From: Candidatus Altimarinota bacterium
GTDB taxonomy: Bacteria > Patescibacteriota > Gracilibacteria > BD1-5 > UBA6164
Direction of reading: 5' to 3'
Assembly (NCBI GenBank): GCA_028696815.1
Contig: JAQVGG010000001.1
Span: 26,986 to 90,985, forward strand
DNA length: 64,000 bases
The translations under genes were made by a program, and so were the position numbers. Shown here one piece after another: positions 21,569-31,933 of this stretch (the first letter of the stretch is position 1; each line of letters opens with the position of its first letter). The notes under the pieces were generated by a model. The model searched no databases and had not been told where the DNA came from. It saw only the letters and a program-made list of their open reading frames with translations.

Positions 21569-23845
21569 TTAAAATAAAGTACTAAATAAGAACTTGATAA
21601 AACCAATAGTATCTTTTCACTCTTTATTTATTATTCTTTCTCTTGAAACATATGATGTAATTATTGGATCATATCTATATATTTCAGATGGTATTAATGT
21701 ATCTAAAGAATATCACTCAATAGTTTTGTCAACTAGATTAGAATATAGAGGTGTATACAATGTTTTAAATACAGCATCTTCTTTCAATATTTCAATTATT
21801 TTCTTTTCAAGCTCTAAAGCTTTTTCTTTACTTAAGTTATGAGATTTTAATTCTTCAAGTATTTGATCTAAGCTTAATTTTTTGTATTTAGAAAAGTTAT
21901 ATCCAGACTTTACTTGACTTGAGTGAAGGTAAGGGAATAGGTTAAAATTAAAATATCAAAGATTTATTCATGTGATAAGTAAATCATACTCTTTTTCTCA
22001 GCTTATAAGTAGTTTTCTTAGTTCTTCAATTCATAAACTTTGAGTTTTTATTTTTATTCATTGTTTTTCAAGTTTTTCTTTTACAAAATTTACAGTTTTT
22101 TCATTGTCTACATTATCTATTAGATAATGTAGATTCAGACTATACGCCTCTAAATCTTTGTTATAATAAAAGTTATCTTCAAGTCCATTTAATTTTTTTA
22201 TTAAGTCTTTATATTCACTGCTATCAGTTGAGCTAATTTGAGCTTCAAGGCTTTCTTGAATTTTCTTTTGCTTTTCTTCTGTCTGCTTTTTACTTAATTC
22301 TTCTATTAAACTATTTTCATACTCTGTAAGTTTATCTTGGTTTTCAGAATAGAAAAATACTATAGTTTCAATCAACTCTTTATTTCAATCTTTTTCAAAA
22401 TATATATTATATTCATTTTTTCACTCTACAAGTGTATTATATGATTTTTTAATTCTATAATGAAATTCTTTATCTCAAGCATTATATCATTGTAGTTTAT
22501 AGTCATTTATATATATAGCGCTTACTCAAGCTTCAGCTTTTCAAGTTAATAAGGTGTCATCTTTTGAAACATAATTATAATTATCTACCCATTCAGGAGA
22601 GGTGATAATTTCAGAGTTTTTTAGATAATTTTCTTTAGTAATATTTTGAAATACAGAATTAATAGTTCCAGTTTGAGTGTCAGTTATAGGGGTATTATTT
22701 ACTAAGTTATTTATTTTTACCTCATCAGAATAAGTACTTTTTATAGCATCTGGAGCAAGTAAAGCAATGATTTTTTCTTTAGTATAATATCAAAGACTCT
22801 CAAGCATAGTTTTTAGGTCTGTTGTTTGATTTAGAGTATTTAAATATAAACCATTAAGAAACGGATCGTTTACAGCCTTAAAATTATTAGTTCACAATCT
22901 TTCTACTAACTCTTCATTATTTACTGATCTTAAAATAAAGTTTCTAAGATTTACATAAGGCAGTTTCTCAGTATTAACAAACAAACCAACATATTGAGGA
23001 AGTTCATATTTATATGATTTAAATTTTGGTATTGAATTACCTATAAGGTTACTTTTGTCGTTAAAAATATTAATAGTACTTTTGTGTTTTAAAAAGTGAG
23101 AAGTATCTTTGAAAACTTTAAATATTATTTTATCAATATAAGCTGGATTTGAAGCATATTCTTTATTTTTTTCTAAAAATATTTTTGTTATTCATAAAGT
23201 ATCATCTTGATCAACTTTTGTAATAGTGTACATTCAAGAATAAATTCACTCAATAGGAGAAAAATTTCAAGAAATTTCATTTTCTTTTAAAGAATTAATT
23301 ACTTTAGTTGGTAAAATAGGCTGAAAAAATAGATTTAAAGTATTTATATCTTCTTTTTCACTTGTAAATATTATACTAGAATCAGTAACTTTTATTTCTA
23401 AGTTTTCAACTAAGGATTTTAAAATAGGATTAACATTTGTATTTTTGATAATATCATAAGTTGCAATAATATCCTCAGATTTTATTGCTTCTCAGTCAGA
23501 CCATTTAATATTCTCATTCAAAAAACATTCTATTTTAGCTAAATCATTTATATTACAATTAGCTAAATCTCACTCAATCTTTTGCTTTTTGATATTATAT
23601 GTTAAAAGAGATCTATATAGTATATGGTTTATATAGTCATTGTAATCATTGCTTTTTTTAAGCGGATTTAGATGTGGAAAGTTTCAAATAACTCACTCTG
23701 ATATAGTACCTCACTTTTCTGCAACTTCTTTAGAATCACTATATATAAATGTATATATTAGATGAGAACTTGTAACTACTAAAAAAAGCATACTTATAAA
23801 AAATAAGTATTTCTTTACTTTTGAAAGTATATATTGCTTATCCAT
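21569..23845 (-). CDS. ABC-type peptide-binding protein, SBP_bac_5 family
   Basis: 758 aa. An N-terminal signal-anchor (YLFFISMLFLVVTSSHLIY) is followed by family hallmarks: GNFPHLNPL, YINHILYRSLLTYN and IKWSDGEAIKSEDIIATYD, then GVYTITK-like and VGLFVNTEKLPYVNLRNF segments of the two lobes. A Glu/Lys-rich coiled-coil stretch of about 90 residues interrupts the C-terminal lobe (SLIEELSKKQTEEKQKKIQ), which makes it longer than common members (500-550 aa). No permease or ATPase gene lies nearby; neighbours are a membrane protein and secG. It probably binds peptides at the outer membrane face. Confidence 0.8.
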
Positions 23846-23859
23846 TTTTTAAATTTTTA

Positions 23860-24081
23860 TTATTTTGAAAGTATGAATAATAATAATGAGTTTATAATAA
23901 ATAATCCTCCAAGTAAAATTGTAGTATTGTGTAAAACTTTTTCTGGTCATCTTTTAGTTACAGCTCACATTCATCCCCCCATAGTACTTAGATTTAAACT
24001 TACGTTTTTATTTTGTATAAGAACAACAAGAATTAGTAAAACAGCTAATCCTACTTCAGCATATTGCATAATCTCAAACAT
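23860..24081 (-). CDS. secG: Preprotein translocase subunit SecG
   Basis: 73-residue membrane protein with two helices. AVLLILVVLIQNK is followed by the Gly-rich loop STMGGGMGAVTKRGPEKVLHN and a second helix GGLFIINSLLLFIL. The loop sequence and size match SecG, which assists SecYEG export. It overlaps no neighbour and is read in the same direction as the peptide-binding protein gene 14 nt downstream. Confidence 0.85.
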
Positions 24082-24084
24082 TTT

Positions 24085-24507
24085 CTATTTTTTATTAAAT
24101 AAAAGTGAATAAAACATATTCAAAAAGGTAAAAATTGCAACTGCAATTATATAGTTTACCCATCCATTAATTTCATAAGAAATACCTGGAATTACAAAAA
24201 TAACATTTATTATGTAGCTTAAAAGCCATAAAATTATAGCATTTACTACAAATACTACAAGTCAGAAAAAAAGAAAAAATAAAGGTAGTGATAATATTTT
24301 TAATATAGGCTTAATTATAAGGTTAATTCCTCATAAAATCAATCCTCAAAAGAAATAAGTAGCTAGTGCTTGCTCAGATAGATATCAACAATCTCAGCAT
24401 CAAAGCACCACTCATGCTTCTACTCATATATTACCATTTGGTCACAATAAATAGGCAATTGCAAGGAGAATTAAAGCATTAATAATTATAGAAAAAAGGA
24501 TTTTCAT
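24085..24507 (-). CDS. Phage_holin_4 / DUF360-type membrane protein
   Basis: 140 aa with four predicted membrane helices. GLILGGINLIIKPILKILSLPL and VVFVVNAIILWLLSYI match the conserved core of the Phage_holin_4_2 family, a common bacterial membrane protein of unknown role that is not evidence of phage. A Cys pair occurs in the first loop (LGCGDCG). It lies 3 nt upstream of secG in the same direction. Confidence 0.8.
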
Positions 24508-24555
24508 CAAGTTTTTCTGACAAATAGTAAAAATGTTATGTAATTATAAAAAAAA

Positions 24556-24591
24556 ATAAAAATAAATCAACATATGTTGATTTATTTTTTT
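24556..24591. terminator. Palindromic terminator
   Basis: Fully palindromic AAATAAATCAACATATGTTG and onward with T-runs on both sides. It ends the minus-strand gene at 24627. Confidence 0.75.
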
Positions 24592-24626
24592 ATCTTAACC
24601 TATTTAAAATTAAAAATTTATTTAAA

Positions 24627-25172
24627 TTATTTAATTATTAAGTTTCTTATGTAAGGTTTATCTAGAAACAGAGAAACATCAATTATTAGAGTTTTATTAC
24701 TATGATCTTTTCAATCAGTTAATACATCTCAATATCAGTCTCAGTAGACTTTATCAAGAATTCGTGATAAAAAAGGAATCAACATACTTATTTTGTTTTT
24801 ATTTTCATTTGAGAGATTTAAAATAAAATAACTTGGTTTTATTTCTTCTGAAACTATAGAGAATATATGTATTGTTGTTTTTTCTTGATATCTAAGTTTA
24901 TTTATCTCATTTGATGTAATTTCAGGATTATTTTCTATTATTGTTCCAATAAATCATTTACTTGAATATATCATTTCTTCTTGTAATCTAGCATAAAATT
25001 CACCTGCTATTTCTTCATGTTTTTCTATTGTTTCTCATGAAATTTGTTTATTTCAAGCTAAAATAAGCATTGCGGTAGTAGCAATAACTCATACCAACCT
25101 TCTTGTTTGAGGAGATAAAATTTTTTTTTTATTATCTAAATTTAAACTATTTATATCAAGTCATTTATTCAT
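24627..25172 (-). CDS. Hypothetical protein (181 aa)
   Basis: Starts MNKGLDINSLNLDNKKKIL, with a short hydrophobic stretch LVGVIATTAMLILAG near residues 27-41 that could be a membrane anchor, then a helical acidic region and a C-terminal mixed domain ending LIIDVSLFLDKPYIRNLIIK. Not recognised. It ends a minus-strand run of three small genes (25915 to 24627). Confidence 0.6.
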
Positions 25173-25186
25173 ATTTATTATATTTA

Positions 25187-25603
25187 TTATAAACCAGCTT
25201 TTCTCATTCTTCACTCAGTATTGTAAGCATTTTCTAGATTTTTTATTCATGCTCCAACTAAATTATCTCATATGGGTCTTTTTAAAATAATATTTAATCT
25301 TGCATTTAAATCTTGAAAATCAGTTCATATTGATGTTAAATATGCATTAACATACTCTCTAGTAGAGTTATTAAACTCTGCTACCATTTTAGCTACTTCT
25401 TTATCATCTGTACCATTCTCATCTATATAGTTAGTAGCTTGTTCAGCAAATGACTTTAATCACTCTTCAAATTTTTGTTTTTCATCTAAAGTTAAATAGG
25501 TTATTTCATCATTAGAATCAACATTTTTTAATGCATCATAAACTTCTCATACTTTTACTCCATCATCTCACCATTTACTTTCTTGTTGAAAAAATTCGCT
25601 CAT
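25187..25603 (-). CDS. Hypothetical helical protein (138 aa)
   Basis: MSEFFQQESKWGDDGVKVGEV and onward, predicted all-helical and acidic. It ends NLENAYNTEGRMRKAGL. No Cys, signal or membrane segment. Its stop lies 14 nt before the start of the next minus-strand gene, and the upstream gene at 25915 has the same MSE start, so the three are likely one transcript. Not recognised. Confidence 0.6.
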
Positions 25604-25612
25604 AATTATAAA

Positions 25613-25915
25613 TTAAAGATATAAATTATTTATTAATTGTTCTGATTCCTTTTTTTCAGTATGTATGTCTATATTTTCATTCAGTTTTATTTTTTTTCTT
25701 TTTATGTTAGAATTTGTTTCATTTAGTTTTTTTCTTACCTGTTTTATAGTTATAGAAGTTTCTTTTAAAAGGTTTTCTAATACTAAAGGATTATTTTTGT
25801 TTTTTTCAAGAATAGAAATTGTGTTTTTTAAATTATTAGAATCAATTGAATTATCTTCAAATATTTTAATAAGATTATTAATAGTTTCAATAATTTGAAT
25901 TAATTTTTCACTCAT
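25613..25915 (-). CDS. Hypothetical coiled-coil protein (100 aa)
   Basis: MSEKLIQIIETINNLIKIFED and onward, a Lys/Asn-rich helical protein containing ISILEKNKNN and IKQVRKKLNE. First gene of a minus-strand trio. It contains no TGA codon, so the frame is intact in any code. No function can be assigned. Confidence 0.6.
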   Translation of the reverse strand: MSEKLIQIIETINNLIKIFEDNSIDSNNLKNTISILEKNKNNPLVLENLLKETSITIKQVRKKLNETNSNIKRKKIKLNENIDIHTEKKESEQLINNLYL

Positions 25916-25980
25916 ATATATAAATTAATATTTAATTTGTAAATATTATCTCATACTTTTTATTTATAAGCAAATATTTA

Positions 25981-26025
25981 AGACAAACTAAAAAACAAGC
26001 TTAAAGCTTGTTTTTTAGTTTGTCT
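25981..26025. terminator. Terminator overlapping the def stop
   Basis: Perfect 22-bp arms, AGACAAACTAAAAAACAAGC at the left, with the TAA of def at the apex. Confidence 0.88.
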
Positions 26026-26477
26026 GTAAATAGTATACCATTTAGGTGATCAACCTCATGTTGAACTATTCTAGCGCTTAATCAATTTAAAATAAGAGTC
26101 TTTTCTTTTGTTTTTTTATCAGTGTATTTTATTTTTACACCTCTATACCTTTCTACTTTTCATTTTTCTCAAGGAACACTAAGGCATCATTCTATATCTT
26201 TTTCCATATCACTAGAGTGTTCTAGTATTTCAGGATTTATCATCATAATAGTAGGGAAGTTTTCATCTTCCCGGTCTTTTAATAAGCTTACAACTATAAG
26301 TCTTTTATTATAACCAACTTGAGGAGCAGCAAGTCATACTCATCCGTTATCAGGATCTTTTATGTATTTTAGCATCTCTTTTCCAAGTTTTAGGTATTCT
26401 TTTATCTCGTTTTTCTTTATGGGTTCACTTACTGCTCTTAGTATTTCATTTTTCTTTCAAGTTTCTATGTGTAACAT
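26001..26477 (-). CDS. def: Peptide deformylase
   Basis: Removes the formyl group from new polypeptides. All three motifs are present: GGVGLAAPQVG, EGCLSVPG and QHEVDHLNG, giving the metal ligands Cys and two His plus the catalytic Glu. In motif 1 two of the conserved glycines are TGA, good evidence for code 25. Length 158 aa, normal. The last codons lie in the terminator stem. Confidence 0.95.
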
Positions 26478-26559
26478 TTGGTAATTCTTAAATTTAAAAA
26501 TTTTATATATTTTATTTATTTTTTTAAAAAAATAAAGGTTTTTATTAGTAGAAAGGAAT

Positions 26560-26645
26560 TTTTTCTTACGTTCGTTTTGTGACCAAAAGAACCAAAAGTC
26601 TTTAAGGCTTACCGCAGCCTTAAAAATCCGCGAGAGACTCTATCG
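26560..26645. repeat. GC-richer intergenic repeat-like block
   Basis: Between clpB and def lies a block unlike its surroundings: GTGACCAAAAGAACCAAAAG, then the hairpin TTTAAGGCT-TACCGC-AGCCTTAAA, then CCGCGAGAGACTC. It is not coding and may be a small repeat element or a structured terminator for clpB. Confidence 0.5.
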
Positions 26646-26704
26646 AGCCAAAAAACATTTATAAGTTTATTTGCAAAGAAAATTACAACTACTCATAAGT
26701 CATT

Positions 26705-29257
26705 TTACTTTTTCTTAACTACTAAATTTTCTTCTTTATCTATATCTATTTCCACGCTATCTCAAGTGTTTATCTCTCAGTTCAATAATTTTACTGATAA
26801 ATTATTCATTATTAAGTTAGTTATAGTTCTTTTTAGAGGTCTAGCTCAAAATTCAGCATCGTATCAAACTTGAGCAATGTGTTTTTTTAAGTTTTCAGAA
26901 AAACTAGCGTTTATTCCTTTTGAAGCGAGTAGTTTTACTACATTTTCAAGAAGTATATCAACTATTAAAACAACCACTTTTTCATCAAGAGAGTTAAACT
27001 TAACTATATCATCAATTCTATTAAGAAATTCTGGTCTAAAGAAAGTTTTTAGATCATCTTCCTGTATGTTTGAAGTCATGATGATTATAGTATTTTTAAA
27101 ATTAACTGTTCTTCATTTACTATCTGTAAGTCTTCAATCATCAAGTACTTGAAGTAGTGTATTAAAAACATCTTTATGAGCTTTTTCTACCTCATCAAAA
27201 AGTATAACAGAATATGGTTTTCTTCTAACAGCTTCTGTTAGTTGCCCACCTTCTTCATGTCACACATATCAAGGAGGAGAACCAATTAGTCTAGAAACTG
27301 CATGTTTTTCCATGTATTCACTCATATCTATTCTGATGAAAGCATGTTTATCATTGAAAAGTAGCTCAGATAAAGCTTTTGCAGTTTCAGTTTTACCAAC
27401 TCAAGTAGGTCATAAGAATAAGAAACTTCCTAGAGGTTTTCATTCTTCATTAAGTCCAGCTCTTGCTCTTCTTATAGCATTTGATACAGCTTCTATGGCT
27501 ATGTCTTGTCCCACAACTCTTGCTTTTAAATAATCTTCTAAATGAAGTAGTTTTTCTTTTTCTGTTTCAAGTAGTTTTGAAGCAGGAATTCATGTCCATT
27601 TTGAAATAATTTCTGCTATATCTTCAGCCGCTACTTTTTCTCTTAAAAAATTTTTTCAGCTTTCGTGAAGCTTATCAAGTTCAGCTTCATTTTTTTCAAT
27701 TTCTTTTTCCAAAGCTGGGATTTCTCCATGTCTGATTCTTGCTACTTCTCAGTAATTTGCTTCTCTTTCAAATCTATCAGCCTCAAGTCTCAAAGAGTCA
27801 ATTTTTTCTCTTATAGATTTCAGCTTATCTATCAGATCTTTTTCTTTTTTCCATTCTGACTCAAGAGTTCTAGCAGACTCTTTTTTAGAAGCTAGATTTT
27901 TTTCTATTTCAGATATTTTATTAGAGACCGGTCTTTCTTTTTTAAGACCGGTCTCTTTTTGCTCCGATCTTTTTGCTTCTAGTTCTATTTCTAGAGTTCT
28001 TATTTCTTTTTCGAGAGTTTCTAGTTCTACAGGTTTAGAAATAGAGCTCATCTTAACAGAAGCTAGTGCTTCATCTATCAAATCTATAGCTTTATCTGGA
28101 AGTTTCCTATCAGCTATGTATTTTATAGATAATTCTACAGATTTTTCTATAGCACCATCAGTTATCTTGATACCATGATGAGCTTCATATTTATCTTTTA
28201 TACCTCTAAGTATTGCAAGTGTTTCTTGTGAGCTTGGTTCATCAACCATAACATTTGCAAATCTTCTTTCCAGAGCAGGATCTTTTTCTATGTATTTTCT
28301 GTACTCATTTATAGTAGTAGCACCAATCAGGTGTAGGGAACCTCTTGCAAGTTCTGGTTTAAGTAGATTCCCGGCATCTGTTGATCCTTCAGTTGCTCCT
28401 GCTCAAACTATAGTATGGATTTCATCTATAAAAAGTATGATAGACCCTTGCGAGCCCACTACTTCTTTTATCACAGCTTTTAATCTTTCTTCAAATTCTC
28501 ATCTGTATTTTGCTCCGGCTAGTAGCGCTCACATATCAAGAGTAATAATTCTTTTTCATCTCAAGTTATCAGGTACATCTTTGTTAGCTATTTTCAAGGC
28601 AATACCTTCTATGATAGCGGTTTTTCAAACACCAGGATCTCAAACGAGTACTGGATTATTTTTTGTTCTTCTAGAGAGTATTTGCAAAGTTCTTCTTATC
28701 TCTTCCTCTCTTCCTATTACAGGATCTATCTTTCATTTTAATGCTTGTTCTACTAAATCTATACCATACTTTTTCAAAGTATTCATCTTGTTTTCTGGAT
28801 CATTATCAGTTACAGTTTGTCATTTTCTCATAGATTTTATCACTTCTAACACTTTTGCTTTACTTATATCAAAAGACCCCAGTATATCTTTAGTTTGAGA
28901 GTCTCAATTTTCTATCAGAGATAATAGTAAATGTTCTTCTGTTATATAGCTGTCTTTCATAGAATCAGCTATTTTTTCAGCTTGCACAAAAACTTGGTTA
29001 AGCTCTGGTGACAAATTTAACTGATAGTTTCAACTTACTTTTCCTAAGGCTTCTAGTTTCTTTTTAGTATTTCAAATGATAAGTTGTAAATCAACTCAAA
29101 GCTCAAGTAGTATCTCTTTTACTATAGAGTCACTAGAGTTTAACATAGAGAAAAGTAAGTGTAGGGGAGTTATGTTAGCGTGACTTAGTTTATTAGCTAA
29201 ATCTTGGCTTTCTTGTATCCTCTTGCTAGAGTTTATTGTAAATTTTTCTATATTCAT
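26705..29257 (-). CDS. clpB: ATP-dependent disaggregase ClpB
   Basis: 850 aa AAA+ chaperone that dissolves protein aggregates with the Hsp70 system. The N-domain has two repeats ([22 protein letters not shown]). Walker A1 GDPGVGKT lies near residue 202, with the Arg-rich ERRFANVMV segment; a coiled-coil M domain runs from about 400 to 530; Walker A2 GPTGVGKT lies near 617, with [11 protein letters not shown] in the last part. A palindromic AGAGACCGGTCTT element is translated inside the M domain (near residues 434-445). A CIRCE-like operator stands 22 nt upstream of the start, suggesting HrcA heat-shock control. Confidence 0.95.
27923..27956. repeat. AGACCGGTCT-family palindrome inserted in clpB
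   Basis: Perfect 13-bp arms AGAGACCGGTCTT and AAGACCGGTCTCT with an 8-nt spacer. It is read in frame ([11 protein letters not shown]) in the coiled-coil M domain, a tolerant position. Confidence 0.85.
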
Positions 29258-29278
29258 ATTACTATTATTAAATAATAA

Positions 29279-29305
29279 TTAGCACATAGGTATTATATGT
29301 GCTAA
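29279..29305. promoter_or_regulatory. CIRCE-like operator upstream of clpB
   Basis: TTAGCACAT-N9-ATGTGCTAA: 9-bp arms, 9-nt spacer, matching the CIRCE layout TTAGCACTC-N9-GAGTGCTAA except for the last two bases of each arm, which changed together so that symmetry is kept. It lies between clpB and the divergent methyltransferase gene. Confidence 0.75.
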
Positions 29306-29467
29306 TAACATAAAGTCAAAAGATTTTATGTAAAAAATATTTGTGTTATTTTTAGTTGTGTATATAATTTGTGTATATCTTATAAATTTTATTTTGTATT
29401 TCTTTAAAAATTTATATACTTCTTGTATATTTATAGGTCAATTTTAGAATTTTAATTATAATAGTAT

Positions 29468-30418
29468 ATGTCTTTTAAATTTATTGATTTATTTGCTTGA
29501 GTATGATGATTTCATAAAGCACTTTCACAGTTATGATGAGAGTGTGTTTTCTCATCAGAAATAGATGTAAATGCAAGAAAGACTTATGAAGCAAATTATA
29601 AAAAACATAATCCAAAACTTTTTGATAGTTGAAATTTTAATTGAGATATAACAATGCAAGATGAAAAAAGTATACCTGATCACGATATTTTGTGTGCATG
29701 ATTTCCGTGTCAAGCATTTTCAATAGCAGGTTATAGGAAGTGATTTGAGGACCAAAGATGAACATTATTTTTTGATATAGTTAGGATATTAAAAGAAAAA
29801 AAGACACCAATAATATTTTTGGAGAATGTAAAAAACTTAGCTTCTCACTCTGAGGGAGAGACTCTTAACCTTATGTTAAAAATGTTAAAAAAAGAGTGAT
29901 ATTTCATACATTATAAAGTAATGAATAGCATGGAATATTGAAATGTTCCTCAAAATAGAGAAAGAATATATATTGTTTGATTTAGAGATAAGAAAAAATA
30001 TGATAATTTTAGTTTTCCAGAAAAAGTTGAACTAAAAACAAATCTTAGAGAAATACTTGAAGATAACGTTGCTGAAAAATATTATTATAATGGAAAACCA
30101 TTGTATGAGAAATTAAAAGATGATGTAGTTAATTTTAATAGAGTTTATCAATGGAGAAGGCAATATGTTAGAGAAAATAAATCTTGAGTTTTCCCTACAT
30201 TAACTGCAAATATGTGAACTTGATGACATAACGTGCCAATTGTTTTAGATAAAAAAGGAATCAGAAAAATAACTCCTAGAGAAGCTTTTTTGATACAATG
30301 ATATCCTAAAGATTTTGTTTTACCAGATTTGGCTGACTCTCATTTGTATAAACAAGCATGAAATAGTGTTTCAGTTCCTGTGATTAAGAGAGTTGCAGAA
30401 AGTATTTTAAAAGTTTAA
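29468..30418 (+). CDS. DNA (cytosine-5) methyltransferase
   Basis: 316 aa, all core motifs: I DLFAGVGGF, IV GFPCQAFSIAG with the catalytic Cys, VI ENV, VIII QNRERIYIVGF, IX and X (QGYPKDF, QAGNSVSVPVI). The target-recognition region includes WRRQYVRENKSG and TLTANMGTGGHNVP; target not assigned. The next gene, 10 nt later, encodes a putative PD-(D/E)XK nuclease, so this is probably a type II restriction-modification pair. Glycines such as those of GVGGF are TGA, so the gene only works in a code-25 host. Confidence 0.93.
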
Positions 30419-30428
30419 TAGTATTTTT

Positions 30429-30893
30429 ATGGATAATGTTGAGTGGACTATAAATTTAACACGAATAGATTCAGGTGTATTTAGAACTATGAATTGAAAT
30501 GCAGATGAAATGATAGCAGTTTGAAGGGTTATTAAGGCAGGTTTTCCTTGCTCTAGAGTAGATGTAACAAATGCAAAATATGATGCAATTGTTGATATAT
30601 GATGAGCTAAAAAGCTGTTAAGAATTCAAATAAAATGAACTTGAAATGGTTCTATTAGCTTTACTTGAGGAATTCGTAGTTGACAACAAATAAGTAGAGA
30701 TGCTGAAAGTAGAAAATATAAATATACTGAAAAAGATTGTGATTTAATACTTTGAATAGATACAAATAATTGAGAATGTTATATTATTCCAATAGCTGAT
30801 ATTAAAGATTTCTGAGATACAAAAACTCTAAGTAAACTGCAAGATTATAAAGAAAATTGGAAAATTTTAATCGATATGGCAAAAGATAAATAA
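30429..30893 (+). CDS. Putative PD-(D/E)XK restriction endonuclease
   Basis: 154 aa. ADEMIAVGRVIKAGFPCSRVDV then YDAIVDIGGAKKLLRIQIKGT fits the layout helix-Glu, D, (I/L)QxK of PD-(D/E)XK nucleases of the group I intron-associated endonuclease-like type. It sits immediately downstream of the C5 methyltransferase with the same orientation, the usual place for its partner. Recognition site unknown. A stand-alone repair nuclease is the alternative. Confidence 0.7.
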
Positions 30894-30907
30894 ATCTAAA
30901 ATTAACC

Positions 30908-31924
30908 ATGATAGAATCATCAAAAAAAGACACATCATCTAGAGTAGTAACTCCTGTGGAAAAGCCAATTGATAGGGGTAATTTTTGAAACCTGCTTCGT
31001 CCTTTAAAACTAGAGGATTATGTAGGGCAAGAAACTATAAAAAAACACTTGAGTGTTTCTATAGCTTCAAGTAAGATTAGAAAAGAAGCTCTTGATCACA
31101 TACTTTTTTATGGACCTCCAGGTCTTGGGAAAACTACACTTAGTCAGATTATAGCTACAGAAATGGAGGCAAATTTAAAATCAACTAGTGGTCCAGCTAT
31201 TGAGAAACAGTCTGATTTAGTAAGTATACTCTCAAATCTAGAAGATGGGGATGTGCTTTTTATAGATGAGATTCACAGACTTAGACCTCAAGTAGAAGAG
31301 ATACTTTATACTGCTATGGAAGACTTTGTAATAGATATCATGGTTTGAAGTGGTACGTGAGCTCAAAGCGTAAAACTACCATTAAAAGAGTTTACTTTGA
31401 TTTGAGCAACAACTAGACTCTCAGCACTATCAAGCCCATTAAGAGACAGATTTTGAAATGTTCTAAAACTTGATTTTTATGATGAGTCTGATTTATCACT
31501 TATAATTCACAACAACTCTAAAAAACTAGATTTACACTTACCAGAAGAAGTACTAGAAACTATAGCTAAAAAATCAAGATGAACTCCTCGTATATCAAAC
31601 AGACTTCTAAAAATAGTTAGAGATTATAACACTATCTGAAAAGATGTAAGAAAAACCTGAATATTAGAAGAAATATTTAAAGATATAGGAATTGATGAAA
31701 AAGGACTTGATTATCTTGATAGAAAGTATCTTGAAACTCTTTATTATAAGTTTAACTCTGGACCTGTAGGATTAAATACTCTATCAAGTGCTATAGGAGA
31801 AGAAGAAGCTACTCTTGAAGATGTAGTTGAGCCTTATTTACTTCAAATAGGTTTTATAGAGAGAACCCCGAGGGGGAGAAAGATAAGTAATGCAGGAATA
31901 GGACATATTTGATGAATTATTTAA
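30908..31924 (+). CDS. ruvB: Holliday junction helicase RuvB
   Basis: Motor of branch migration with Ruv[13 protein letters not shown] at the start, Walker [11 protein letters not shown], Walker [10 protein letters not shown], sensor [18 protein letters not shown], and a C-terminal winged helix ending [12 protein letters not shown]. 338 aa, normal. The usual RuvA gene is not beside it. It follows the restriction-modification pair at 14 nt, so read-through from that operon is possible. Confidence 0.95.
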
Positions 31925-31933
31925 TATAAAACT

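Noticed and set aside
24085..24507. Prophage because of the phage_holin_4-type protein
   Set aside because: This family is a common bacterial membrane protein; no other phage genes are nearby.
28290..28898. 202-codon open frame on the plus strand inside clpB
   Set aside because: Antisense to the ClpB AAA-1 module with its Walker motifs; no start context or family features.
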